DNA of 48,627 nt. It comes from Candidatus Tayloriibacteriota bacterium (lineage in GTDB: Bacteria > Patescibacteriota > Minisyncoccia > Phycocordibacterales > SIBU01). Shown in pieces: positions 16,483 through 25,127 of the stretch; position 1 is the stretch's first letter, and each line of letters opens with the position of its first letter. The notes below the pieces were generated by a model. The model did not search any database, was not told the origin of the DNA, and worked only from the letters and a program-made list of their open reading frames with translations. The position numbers and the translations under genes were made by a program. The DNA lies in contig SIBU01000005.1 of NCBI GenBank assembly GCA_009695005.1, positions 1 to 48,627 of the forward strand, in the 5' to 3' direction.

Positions 16483-17088
16483 TTACTTCAATAAACCACC
16501 CAAGTTTACATCGTAGAGAATTCTTTCTTGAACCAAAGTATAATCGATAATTTCCTCTTTCTTGAACCAATGAGTAATTTCCATTTCTGCCTCTGCAGAA
16601 GAACCTGAAGCATGGATAAGGTTGCGCACCGCTCGTTTATCCGTATCCGCCATTTGATATGAGTCGAGCACAAAATCTCCTCGAATAGTTCCAACGCCTG
16701 AGGTCAGTGGTTCCGTGCCCCCGGTGATTTTTCTAGAAATTGCAACGGCATGAGCTCCCTCCCAAACCATAGCTATTACAGGTCCACTTGTCATGAATTT
16801 TCGGAGACTTTCCAAAACCACCTTACCCAATTTAACTGGATCATTTGATGGTGCTTTCAAACCTTTTTTCAAATACGCTTCAATGCTTTTCTCGCCAACA
16901 TTCCTGAGCCAGCTCGGATCGAGAGTGTAGTGTATTTCAACATGTTTATCTGTTGGAACAAGCATTTTAAGTGCCACAAGCTTAAGCCCTACGCGTTCAT
17001 AACGCTTTACAATTTCACCGACAAGGGTTCGCTGTATTCCGTCTGGCTTGATAACAACAAGAGTTCGTTCATTTTTTAAATGTTTCAT
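16483..17088 (-). CDS. ndk: Nucleoside diphosphate kinase with an internal insertion
   Basis: Transfers the gamma-phosphate of ATP to NDPs through a phospho-histidine. It starts with the family core TLVVIKPDGIQRTLVGEI; the catalytic His is in NLIHASGS (about residue 157), preceded by GTIRGDF. The protein has 201 residues against about 135-150 in most bacteria. The excess is an insertion at about residues 50-95 (TLDPSWLRNVGEKSIEAYLKKG and following) in the region between helices that normally closes over the nucleotide. All expected active-site motifs remain, so activity is likely. No clear promoter was identified upstream of ATG 17088. Confidence 0.93.
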   Translation of the reverse strand: MKHLKNERTLVVIKPDGIQRTLVGEIVKRYERVGLKLVALKMLVPTDKHVEIHYTLDPSWLRNVGEKSIEAYLKKGLKAPSNDPVKLGKVVLESLRKFMTSGPVIAMVWEGAHAVAISRKITGGTEPLTSGVGTIRGDFVLDSYQMADTDKRAVRNLIHASGSSAEAEMEITHWFKKEEIIDYTLVQERILYDVNLGGLLK

Positions 17089-17147
17089 ACTAATGTAATT
17101 AAGTTAATAGCCCACAGCTTATAGCTTTTGAAAGAAAAAAGCAATTT

Positions 17148-17474
17148 CTATAACCCTAATAATATTTTCAATTTTTTATCGACATCCTTAATAAAAACTG
17201 CCTCTACCATGCCGAGCTCACCAAGTATGATTTTCTTTTGCAAGGTTGCAAGGTGGTCAAGCTTAATTATCGAATCGACAACAAGTCCGTTCTGTTTTGA
17301 AAAGACGACCGGCACATCAAATTCATATGACTTCTCTCTCTGTGTTGAGGTGATAAACGCGACGACACAATTTTCACCTTTCAGGGAACTAAAAAGTATC
17401 AATGCAGGTCTTACTTTTTGGCCGGACAAATCGGTAAACGGAAAAGGAACAAGTACAATTACTCCCTTACGCAT
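17148..17474 (-). CDS. MazF/PemK-family toxin (endoribonuclease)
   Basis: 108 residues, normal MazF length. It begins MRKGVIVLVPFPFTDLSG followed by KVRPALILFS, the conserved first strands and the RPA motif; VAFITST matches the second conserved block. Family members cut mRNA at short sequences and are neutralised by a partner antitoxin. The start codon overlaps the upstream antitoxin gene by 8 nt, as in translationally coupled toxin-antitoxin operons. Confidence 0.85.
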   Translation of the reverse strand: MRKGVIVLVPFPFTDLSGQKVRPALILFSSLKGENCVVAFITSTQREKSYEFDVPVVFSKQNGLVVDSIIKLDHLATLQKKIILGELGMVEAVFIKDVDKKLKILLGL

Positions 17475-17718
17475 ATTTTTTCTTTAGATCAGACAACGAA
17501 TATAAATCGGGTTCACCTTTCAAAAAATCGAAGCTTTTTGAGTACGCATTGATATTGGTGATATCATTCACCGCGCTGTTATACATTTCCGGAAATTTAA
17601 GCACAACCGCATCAATCGAATCGCGACGACCGATGCCGAACACTTCGCCGTGGTATTTTACTCGGTCTATAATGGCACTTATGTTCTTTCGAGCATTTGT
17701 AGTGGTTACTATCTTCAT
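17467..17718 (-). CDS. Phd/YefM-like antitoxin
   Basis: 83 residues from ATG 17718, starting MKIVTTTNARKNISAIIDRV, the N-terminal DNA-binding fold typical of Phd/YefM antitoxins, with an acidic/aromatic C-terminal tail that would wrap the toxin. I chose ATG 17718 because ATTGTA (-10 TACAAT on the minus strand, 17732-17727) and a palindrome lie directly upstream; the frame is open to 17754. It is paired with a MazF-like toxin rather than the more usual Doc or YoeB. Confidence 0.78.
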   Translation of the reverse strand: MKIVTTTNARKNISAIIDRVKYHGEVFGIGRRDSIDAVVLKFPEMYNSAVNDITNINAYSKSFDFLKGEPDLYSLSDLKKKYA

Positions 17719-17719
17719 T

Positions 17720-17734
17720 TGTACATATTGTACA
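17720..17734 (-). promoter_or_regulatory. Palindromic operator overlapping the antitoxin -10
   Basis: TGTACATATTGTACA is symmetrical around its centre (TGTACA on each side) and contains the -10 TACAAT. It ends 1 nt before the antitoxin ATG. A site here would let antitoxin or toxin-antitoxin complex repress its own leaderless promoter; this is inferred from position. Confidence 0.5.
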
Positions 17735-17834
17735 CAATGTGACTTTTTATGCAAGCGATAGCATAAACCTCACTTCCTAGTTTTCTTTACCAAATATCAA
17801 AGCAAGTCAAAAAAACCTCGCCGTGCCTCATCAA

Positions 17835-18473
17835 CTAGAAATCCTTAAAATCCGGAGGGATGTATATCTTCTTCCTGCTTCCAGAGCTAGATCTTTCCAC
17901 CTTGTCTTTAAAAATCTTCTCCGCCATTGGACTAATTTTTTCACCATCTTTCTGATCAGAAGTTCGCCCTACAACACTTTCCCTTGACTCTGGAGTTCCC
18001 ACAACCATGCGCACAAGCCGCAATTCTTCTGCCGTATAGTCGTCCGGGCCAACCGGGATAAACTGCCCGTCAACTTTTATCTCAACTGGAACGGTACGGT
18101 ACGCTTTTGTTTCAATCGTGCTTCCTTTGTTTACCGACCCACCTTTCAAAATTATAATTTCTAACGCCCTCGCTACAATACGTTTATCCTGACCTTCCGC
18201 CGGAAAATTTCCTGTATGAATATTATGACGATACTCTGCAAGTAGAGCGCGATCTACAGACATGTAGCCTTTTTGCGCCTCAATTTGCTTATCCGGACCG
18301 CCTACTTGCTCCGCATCATTCCTATTGTCCTTCGAGCATGCCTCCCCCGCCAAAGCGGTAAATACTACGGCCCCGAGCATAGTGGCTTTTTGGAGCTTTT
18401 CTTTAAAACTCTCAGCCGATTTTTCGGCCAGCATACCACCATTCGACACTTTAAACTCTGGATTCTCAAGCAT
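17835..18473 (-). CDS. Hypothetical anchored or lipoprotein-like protein
   Basis: 212 residues. A hydrophobic stretch at about residues 30-44 (ATMLGAVVFTALAGEAC) ends with Cys 46 in LAGEAC, close to but not a canonical lipobox; about 30 residues precede it, longer than a normal signal peptide. The rest is charged and soluble-looking, with no recognised domain. Its start lies 13 nt downstream of the VirD4/TraG-like ATPase stop, so it is probably co-transcribed and extracytoplasmic. Confidence 0.65.
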   Translation of the reverse strand: MLENPEFKVSNGGMLAEKSAESFKEKLQKATMLGAVVFTALAGEACSKDNRNDAEQVGGPDKQIEAQKGYMSVDRALLAEYRHNIHTGNFPAEGQDKRIVARALEIIILKGGSVNKGSTIETKAYRTVPVEIKVDGQFIPVGPDDYTAEELRLVRMVVGTPESRESVVGRTSDQKDGEKISPMAEKIFKDKVERSSSGSRKKIYIPPDFKDF

Positions 18474-18486
18474 TTTTTTTATTAAG

Positions 18487-21240
18487 TTATTTCTGATACT
18501 TCTTCATTATCTCCCCCTCCACCTCACTTCGATCTCGGCCAAATTTAAGATATGAAAGTTCTTTCAAGTTCGCAATGATGTCCTTGTTACCTGGTGGTGG
18601 TGCCATAGTTTCAATATTGAAAGGCTTCACAGGACTACCGTTGACCAAAAGTTTGAGATAGGCGTTGCGGTTGTCCAAATTGACAATGTCATGCTCGGTA
18701 AACACCGGCTCAAGCTGCTTCGCCAAAAATTCTGCATCCTCTGAACCGACTCGGAACACCGCAAGAGAACCAACGTTACCGAACACAGCATCGCGAATCT
18801 TTTCTTCAAGTTGCTTAATAAATTGGTGAGCAACATGAAGAGAAAGTTTGTACTTGCGTGCCTCCGAAAGAATCGTTGAGATTGAGTCGGTGGTAATGTT
18901 CTGGAACTCATCGATATAGAGATAAAATGCCGGTAAGTCCTTACCATAGGAATCAACACGAGAAAGAGCGGCCATCAAAATTTTACCGACAAGAATAAGC
19001 CCAATCAAGTTTGCGTTTATATCACCAAGCCTTCCCTTAGCCAAATTGACCAGGAGAATTTTCTTACTGTCCATAATCTCGCGAAAATTGAAACTGGATT
19101 GCTCCTGAGCAATAATGGGCCGCATGATATCGTTTGCCAAAAAGTTATCGAACTTTGAAACGATGTACGGCACAATATTTGCAAGCGACGCTTCCCCACC
19201 TGCCTTATCCGCCACCTCACGCCAAAACTGAACAACAATAGGGTTTTTACATTTCGAAAGTTTCATTTCTCGAAATGTTTTGTTGGCTAGCACTCTTGAA
19301 ACATCTAAAAGTGTATTTCCCGTAGTAGGATCTTCGATAGTCAAAAGAACCGCATTTCTAAAATACTGCTCAAACATCGGACCACCTGCGGTTTTCATAT
19401 CAAACAACTTATTGAAAATCGAAAGTAACTCATTTACCACAAACGTCTTCTGCTCTGGGAATCGGACGTCGTATTCGAGCATATTGAGCGCCATAGGGCG
19501 CGCGGTATAAGATGGATCAAAATAAATCAAATCCTCATATCTTTCAGGAGGGATGGAGGCCAAGATATCTTGAATGTCGGCTCCGTGCGGATCAATCATG
19601 CACACACCTTCACCGTTTTGAATATCCTGAACAATCATATTTTTAAGAAGTGTAGTCTTACCGGTTCCGGTCTGACCAATGACATAAAAGTGTCGAAGAC
19701 GATCTTCTTTATTCATAAACACCTTTGTCTCGGTTGTGCGATTACGATTTACGCCAAGAAGAACACCTTGCTGAGGTAAATCAATCGGCGCGGCTGCGCT
19801 TCCGGCCTTGGCACTTTTAAGTTGTGGGGAAGATTGAATACGACTAGATGGAAAATGCATCATGGTGGTTACTTCTTTTATATTCAAAGGTATAGCTTCA
19901 TCTTCTTCAAAAATTCTAAAAGAGTAATCGTGAAGCAAACGCTTAAATTTTCTACCCCCAAAAAATCTCTCGAATTTCAATTTATTGCCATGGGTATTCT
20001 CAAATTGGTTAAAAGCCGCCTCCAGATCACCCAAAATGGCCAGAGCAGAAGATTTGTCTTCTGCCGACGCAATCACCCTAATTGACACCAAAAGCATCGG
20101 GCTACTCACTTTATTTTTCACTTGCTCAATCGCCACATCATCTGTTTTTGAAGGCTCAGGATCATCTTTTTTCTTTTTAGTATCGGAATGACGCCCAGAC
20201 AAGGCGTCTTTAAAACCCTTTGCGAATTCTCCAAAAAAAGTCATTCGAATATCAGTTGCCCTCCTGACTGATACACCCTTCTGCAACTTCTTTAAAGCTT
20301 CCTGGTATTTTTCATGATACTTTTCCGGCGCAGTCCTGAAAACAAACTGGACCGCTGCACCTTGTCCATTTTTTTTTATTTTAGAAAAACTGTTAAGTAA
20401 AACATTTAACGGGTCGATTTCAAACTCATCGTAAACCTTAATCGGAAAAATACAGTTACGCGACGATTCGGCAAGAGAACCGACAGACACGCCAGTCTCA
20501 TTAAAAACATTGTAATCGTTTTTTGCCTCGCGGATTTTTGCATTATGAAAAATCGACAGTATTTGTTTTTCAAACAGTGGCCGTTTGGAATTCGGAACAG
20601 AAGCGTAAAAAATAAACTCCTCGCTACCGTTACTGTTGGCAATCTCAATTGAAAAAGATTGCTCGCTTGTGTCGGACTCGTGGGAAATACTGAGCATGCC
20701 TGCATAAAACTGTTCCATACCAGAAATAAGTTTTTTAAGCTCCTTCTCACCTTCCTCTTTGTTAATTTCGGGCAGAGTAATCTCATAAAGAGTGCTATTT
20801 AGAGCTTTGCCGAGCAGGTTTTTTTCATTTAGTCCTTTAACGGCAAAACCCGCCTTTATGTACTGAACCAAAAAACGATGAAAATCGTCCTCAAGATGGA
20901 AATCATTGATTTTTTGAATGATACTTAAGGTATTTTTTATCCCCTTTTGCTCGAGGATGCCAATCAGCTCCTCGATTTTTTTATCATGCGTTTCCGGAGA
21001 CAGGTCCAAAACAATAGCGTCCTGATGAAAATGTCCCATTTCAAGACTTGGAGAAATTACCTCCTTGGCAGGTATTGCAGAATACTCCTTAATAACTTCT
21101 TTTACTGCCTTGTCCTGACTGATTTCGTTACCTCTGGAAATCGCTTCCGCCTGATGACGGGAAACTTCTTGACGCAAAAAATTCAGCTCTTCTTCGGGTG
21201 ACGAAAAACTTTTTTTCTCTCGGCTAAATTGTTGCTCCAT
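18487..21240 (-). CDS. VirD4/TraG/HerA-like DNA-translocase ATPase
   Basis: 917 residues. The N-terminal half (1-500) is poorly conserved. The ATPase domain has Walker A GQTGTGKTTLL (about 519-529), IDPHGADI after it, Walker B LYIDEFQN (about 770-777) and the sensor-like VAHQFIKQL. The segment from IDPHGAD to FRVGSEDAEFLAKQLEP is characteristic of type IV secretion coupling-protein-like (TraG/VirD4, TraD) ATPases that pump DNA or protein across membranes. No relaxase or VirB4/VirB6 partner is visible nearby. TATAAT (21252-21247) ends 6 nt before ATG 21240, suggesting a leaderless transcript that continues into the 17835 gene. Confidence 0.85.
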   Translation of the reverse strand: MEQQFSREKKSFSSPEEELNFLRQEVSRHQAEAISRGNEISQDKAVKEVIKEYSAIPAKEVISPSLEMGHFHQDAIVLDLSPETHDKKIEELIGILEQKGIKNTLSIIQKINDFHLEDDFHRFLVQYIKAGFAVKGLNEKNLLGKALNSTLYEITLPEINKEEGEKELKKLISGMEQFYAGMLSISHESDTSEQSFSIEIANSNGSEEFIFYASVPNSKRPLFEKQILSIFHNAKIREAKNDYNVFNETGVSVGSLAESSRNCIFPIKVYDEFEIDPLNVLLNSFSKIKKNGQGAAVQFVFRTAPEKYHEKYQEALKKLQKGVSVRRATDIRMTFFGEFAKGFKDALSGRHSDTKKKKDDPEPSKTDDVAIEQVKNKVSSPMLLVSIRVIASAEDKSSALAILGDLEAAFNQFENTHGNKLKFERFFGGRKFKRLLHDYSFRIFEEDEAIPLNIKEVTTMMHFPSSRIQSSPQLKSAKAGSAAAPIDLPQQGVLLGVNRNRTTETKVFMNKEDRLRHFYVIGQTGTGKTTLLKNMIVQDIQNGEGVCMIDPHGADIQDILASIPPERYEDLIYFDPSYTARPMALNMLEYDVRFPEQKTFVVNELLSIFNKLFDMKTAGGPMFEQYFRNAVLLTIEDPTTGNTLLDVSRVLANKTFREMKLSKCKNPIVVQFWREVADKAGGEASLANIVPYIVSKFDNFLANDIMRPIIAQEQSSFNFREIMDSKKILLVNLAKGRLGDINANLIGLILVGKILMAALSRVDSYGKDLPAFYLYIDEFQNITTDSISTILSEARKYKLSLHVAHQFIKQLEEKIRDAVFGNVGSLAVFRVGSEDAEFLAKQLEPVFTEHDIVNLDNRNAYLKLLVNGSPVKPFNIETMAPPPGNKDIIANLKELSYLKFGRDRSEVEGEIMKKYQK

Positions 21241-21306
21241 AATAAAAATTATACCCTATTACCGCTTTGGGTAACAGGGTTAATTTATAAATAAATTTGA
21301 AATACA

Positions 21307-22242
21307 TTACTTGCCTGGACGCCTCCCTTTTGATTCTGGTCTTGGCCCATTGTGATTGTCCCTTGATCCGCCCGGCCCTTTGGAGACTCCTCCGATTCCA
21401 AACGTAATAGTCTGAGATAGTTGAGGACCTGGAAAAATTTTTACTTTATGTACGACAGGGGCAGAATCAAAACCACCAACAACCTGACTGCTGTATCCAA
21501 TAGTTTGAGTTACAGCAGGTATTACCCTTATGCCTGGTTGCTGATTTGCTACCTCCACCTGAGGAACGGTGCTTTGATTAAAATTAGTAGCAGCTTGGAC
21601 AGAATAACCCGGTGTTTTCAATGCTTGAGATTCTGCTTGGGCTCGTTCCTCAAGCCATTTTCTAGCCTTTGCGGCATTTTCAAAATCTTTTTCAGTTGTT
21701 GGTTTCCACACACCAGCTTCTTCACCATACACAAACTTATTTGTACTAGCAGGCTGAGCCTCGGCTTGAAAAATCGGAACTTTATTCACTTGAGTCCCTG
21801 ATGGCACTTTATCACCAACCTTATAAATAGGTACACCTCCTGAACTATTTTTTGAGTGCGCCTTAACATCTTCCGCATGAAGCTCCTCACCTCCAATCAA
21901 ACCCAGAGTTGCAAGTCCTAAAACTGCCCACCTTCTAAATCTTGTTAGAAGAGTTTTATTTATCCTTTTACTTTCGAAAGATCCACTTTGCAAATCATTC
22001 TGCAGTGGTATAAATTCTTTCTCTGGTGGATAAAGAGGTACAAAACCTTTTTCCTTCAAATTTTTACGAACATTTCCAAGCAAAAGATCATCAACCTCTG
22101 ACTGGCCGACTAAACCTGACTCAGACTCCGCCTCAACCTCCTTTATTTGATTTAACGGTAAAACCTCTAATGGGATTTTCACTTCCTCAATCACTTCTCG
22201 AGCACCTGAATCAAAAGGTGAGACTTCCGATGAATTTTTCAT
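21307..22242 (-). CDS. Hypothetical single-pass membrane protein
   Basis: 311 residues with an acidic N-terminal region of about 105 residues, a hydrophobic segment near 110-127 (WAVLGLATLGLIGG) after basic residues, and a long outside part rich in Gln, Ala, Val and Pro. The C-terminus is a low-complexity Gly/Asn/Arg/Pro tail (SKGPGGSRDNHNGPRPESKG). No domain recognised. Like the 17835 product it has a cytoplasmic N-terminal extension before the membrane segment, so both may be anchored partners of the ATPase encoded between them; this is inference from context. Confidence 0.65.
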   Translation of the reverse strand: MKNSSEVSPFDSGAREVIEEVKIPLEVLPLNQIKEVEAESESGLVGQSEVDDLLLGNVRKNLKEKGFVPLYPPEKEFIPLQNDLQSGSFESKRINKTLLTRFRRWAVLGLATLGLIGGEELHAEDVKAHSKNSSGGVPIYKVGDKVPSGTQVNKVPIFQAEAQPASTNKFVYGEEAGVWKPTTEKDFENAAKARKWLEERAQAESQALKTPGYSVQAATNFNQSTVPQVEVANQQPGIRVIPAVTQTIGYSSQVVGGFDSAPVVHKVKIFPGPQLSQTITFGIGGVSKGPGGSRDNHNGPRPESKGRRPGK

Positions 22243-22276
22243 ATTACTAATATGATTATGAATATAGCATTAGAAT

Positions 22277-22368
22277 ATCACTATTTGGTCAAAACTTCAG
22301 CCCCTCCTTCGGTTATGAGGATGGTTTTCTTGAAATGAGCGTTAGTTTAGCGTCTGCTTTGCGGCATA
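22277..22368 (-). pseudogene. Remnant of the map 3' end (duplicate)
   Basis: About 85 bp closely match the 3' end of the intact map gene (25037-25127), for example ACTTCAGCCCCTCCTTCGG and CGGTTATGAGGATGG in both. The copy has about ten substitutions and lacks one base in the part encoding AKRSAHFEK, so its frame is broken, and its stop codon differs. With the intact map 3' end it flanks the two genes at 22422-25029 as a direct repeat. Confidence 0.85.
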
Positions 22369-22421
22369 AGTAGTCATTTACGATTAAAAGAACCCTCCTC
22401 TCGTCGCACAAAAAAAGAAAA

Positions 22422-22748
22422 TTATTTCGAGGATAGTGACAACCTTACCTTAGCTAAATTATACTTCTCATCAAAATTTTTACGCATCTCATCAAGTTTT
22501 TTCCACTCCCGCACCGTTTCCTCAAGAGACTGTTTGTAGTGAGCCAAAATATTATTCGTGACATCAAGATAAGCTTCCGCTATCGCAACATGGACCGCCC
22601 CAACTTCAGATTTTGAAAGCGGAGTTTGCCTGATATCAGCAATCAAGTCATCAATATTATTCCAATCAGCCACATCGCCCTCAACTTTATTTTTTGACTC
22701 TTTTTTACCAACAGGACTTATCGTCTTTATGTGATTATTTCTCTTCAT
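22422..22748 (-). CDS. Hypothetical helical protein
   Basis: 108 residues from ATG 22748, which starts 1 nt after the upstream stop (translational coupling); the frame extends back to 22844 inside the upstream gene. A basic N-terminus (MKRNNHIKT) is followed by a predicted all-helical part (VAIAEAYLDVTNNILAHY, then ETVREWKKLDEMRKNFDEKY). No family recognised. Second gene of a two-gene cassette between duplicated map ends. Confidence 0.6.
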   Translation of the reverse strand: MKRNNHIKTISPVGKKESKNKVEGDVADWNNIDDLIADIRQTPLSKSEVGAVHVAIAEAYLDVTNNILAHYKQSLEETVREWKKLDEMRKNFDEKYNLAKVRLSLSSK

Positions 22749-22749
22749 A

Positions 22750-25029
22750 TTATTTCTCTTGAACAATCGCCCTTTTCTGCTCCCCGACAAGAGCCTCCAA
22801 ATGAATCGCCTTCTGACGGGATTCTTGAGCTTGTTTTTTACCACTAATAGTTAATATATCAAATTTTACTTTGCTAATAACCCCTAACTCTTTCTCGAGT
22901 TTCATGACTATTAAACCCCTAACCTCCTCTCGCGATTTTGAACCCAATTTCTCCTTGGCAGTCAGCTTATCTAAGGCCTTCTGTAGGGTGCCAAATCGTC
23001 CTGAAGATAGCGCCATTGAGTGGCTAATGGCCTTTTCTACATCTCGTTCTATCCCACTATCCAGAGCCGTATCCAACCATTGTTTTAAAACACCTAAATC
23101 AACCGTCCCAGGCTCATCAAGATAATCTACACCTTTATCTAAACTTGCCTGAACAGCCCGCTCAAAAAGAGTGTGTGCCTCATCAATTTTTTCAGTATTC
23201 TCTGAACCACTTTTCACAGCAACAGTAATCTTTTCTCTAACCTTTGCACGAGCCAAACCGACGAGTTTTGCTTTCAATTCACTGTCTGCAAAAAGTTCAA
23301 TTTTCCCAGCATCTAATTTTCTACAAACTTCCACTCTTCTTGCCTCAAATTCCGCCATCTTCAGATTAGTGTTTTCAAAATTTTTAATTTCTTCAGCAAT
23401 CTGGATCTCAATCAGATTCAATCCAGTCCTAAGTTCCTTAGACGAAAGACCCTGACCAAAGGTGCTGATAAGCTCCAACCCACTCGAACGTGCCATTGTT
23501 TCTCTAACTTCTGAACGAATTCTTGCCTTTTCCGCGCTTGCCTCAGAACCGAAAAGAGCCGCGACGGAGTGCGTCCACCCAGCCCCAGTCCAAAAATCAT
23601 TTGTATCCAAAGCAACCTGAAAATTTCTTTGCCTTGCTCTAAGACATTGAACTGCCTGGTCATGTGCCTCTTGAGTTAGACAAGCCTTAAGAGCCGCTAC
23701 TTGGCTTTCCAATAAAGCAACCGAGTCTGAAAGTTCCTTGTTGGTTTTTAACTTCTCGCCGAGAACCCGTAGTGCTTCTGGATTATTATGTGCTTGTCGT
23801 TCTATATGCTCGCGTACAGCCTTCTTCCCTTCCCCATCAAGAGAAAGGCCTATATCCTTCGTAATGGCTTCCGCATACAAAGCGTGTACGCTATTCGCCA
23901 CAGCGTCTTTGGTCGCAAATACCTCAAACAATTTACGGACTGCTTCTTTGTCCTCCATATCTACATTTTTGCCAAACTTTTCCGACTCGATGATAAACGA
24001 ATCAAATCCTGGCACATCCATCGCCTTTCCAATATCAAAACCTGCCGGGTCTTCTAGGACAGCTTGGACAATTTCAACACTTGGTGAACTTATTATCTGA
24101 ATCGGCTGCTCGGTAGCTACTTTAGAAGCTTCAGGACGAGGAGGCGCATCAGGAGCAGGAGTTGATTTAGAATCAACTTTTGTTAGATACTCAACATAAA
24201 CCGAATGATTTTCCCTCATGCCAGGATCAACAGGATAAATTGGGTCATCCTCAAATCTCGCGGCTACTTTGCCATCACCGTCTTCCCAAAACGCAATAAT
24301 TTTCTTAGGACTTTTCCAAACAGGTAAACCTCCATTCTCAAGCACCATCACCTCATCCCCAACATTCAACCCCCTTCTCCTTTCCAGAGAAATTTCAGTT
24401 TTATTTTTTTCCTCTTCATTGGCTGGTTTAAGTACGGTTTCTTCGGAAGCCTTGATGGACATCAGGTATTCGATATACCCCTCAAATATTGTTACAGCTT
24501 TCAAATTAGCAATTCGCTCATCAATTTTCTTTAGGCTGTTTACAAAACTTTGTATTAAAATTGCCTTTTGGCCAGACTTCAATTTGCCGAAGTCGTCATT
24601 ATCAATATAAGCCAAATTCTTCTGAAGAGTATCCGCAACATCTTTACCTGGGTGCTTGCCAGATTCAAATGAAACCTCACTTAACTTCGAAATCTTAACA
24701 ATTAACTCCTGCATAGTTTCTGTCTCAGTAAGCTCGAGAGTCTCTGCATTATCAGTATTCCTATCAATCTTGCTTTCCATTAAAGTTCCAACTCCTTGAT
24801 TAAGTTGAAGTGCTTCTTCAAGACGTTTTATATCCGGTAAACCGGCAATTTTTGCATCAATGACTTCATCTACACTCAAATTATTAGGCAATTTTAATCC
24901 TTCAGCTGATGTGGGAACCTGGAGGTTAGGGTTTTCACCAACAATTTCCAACCTCTTCTCACGAAAAGCATCACTGACTTCATTTACACTTGGATTATTA
25001 TCAACTTTTTCAGAACTTTCCATGTGCAT
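22750..25029 (-). CDS. Large hypothetical, mostly helical protein
   Basis: 759 residues from ATG 25029; ATG 25023 is an alternative two codons later. No signal peptide or membrane segment. An acidic N-terminal third is helical; residues about 220-290 look beta-rich (GLNVGDEVMVLENGG, then KIIAFWEDGDGKVAARFEDD), like a small SH3/KOW-type barrel; a Pro-rich linker follows (PAPDAPPRPEAS); the C-terminal 400 residues are helical and coiled-coil-like. Function not recognised. It starts 7 nt after the map stop, so it may be read from the map transcript. Confidence 0.65.
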   Translation of the reverse strand: MHMESSEKVDNNPSVNEVSDAFREKRLEIVGENPNLQVPTSAEGLKLPNNLSVDEVIDAKIAGLPDIKRLEEALQLNQGVGTLMESKIDRNTDNAETLELTETETMQELIVKISKLSEVSFESGKHPGKDVADTLQKNLAYIDNDDFGKLKSGQKAILIQSFVNSLKKIDERIANLKAVTIFEGYIEYLMSIKASEETVLKPANEEEKNKTEISLERRRGLNVGDEVMVLENGGLPVWKSPKKIIAFWEDGDGKVAARFEDDPIYPVDPGMRENHSVYVEYLTKVDSKSTPAPDAPPRPEASKVATEQPIQIISSPSVEIVQAVLEDPAGFDIGKAMDVPGFDSFIIESEKFGKNVDMEDKEAVRKLFEVFATKDAVANSVHALYAEAITKDIGLSLDGEGKKAVREHIERQAHNNPEALRVLGEKLKTNKELSDSVALLESQVAALKACLTQEAHDQAVQCLRARQRNFQVALDTNDFWTGAGWTHSVAALFGSEASAEKARIRSEVRETMARSSGLELISTFGQGLSSKELRTGLNLIEIQIAEEIKNFENTNLKMAEFEARRVEVCRKLDAGKIELFADSELKAKLVGLARAKVREKITVAVKSGSENTEKIDEAHTLFERAVQASLDKGVDYLDEPGTVDLGVLKQWLDTALDSGIERDVEKAISHSMALSSGRFGTLQKALDKLTAKEKLGSKSREEVRGLIVMKLEKELGVISKVKFDILTISGKKQAQESRQKAIHLEALVGEQKRAIVQEK

Positions 25030-25036
25030 AATGTTA

Positions 25037-25127
25037 TCACAACTTGGTCAAAACTTCAGCCCCTCCTTCGGTTATGAGGATGGTTTTCTCGAAATGGGCG
25101 CTACGTTTAGCATCTGCTGTGCGGTAG
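25037..25127 (-). repeat. Source copy of the duplicated map 3' end
   Basis: This 3' part of the intact map gene is repeated in the same orientation at 22277-22368, separated by about 2.67 kb containing two genes. Confidence 0.85.
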
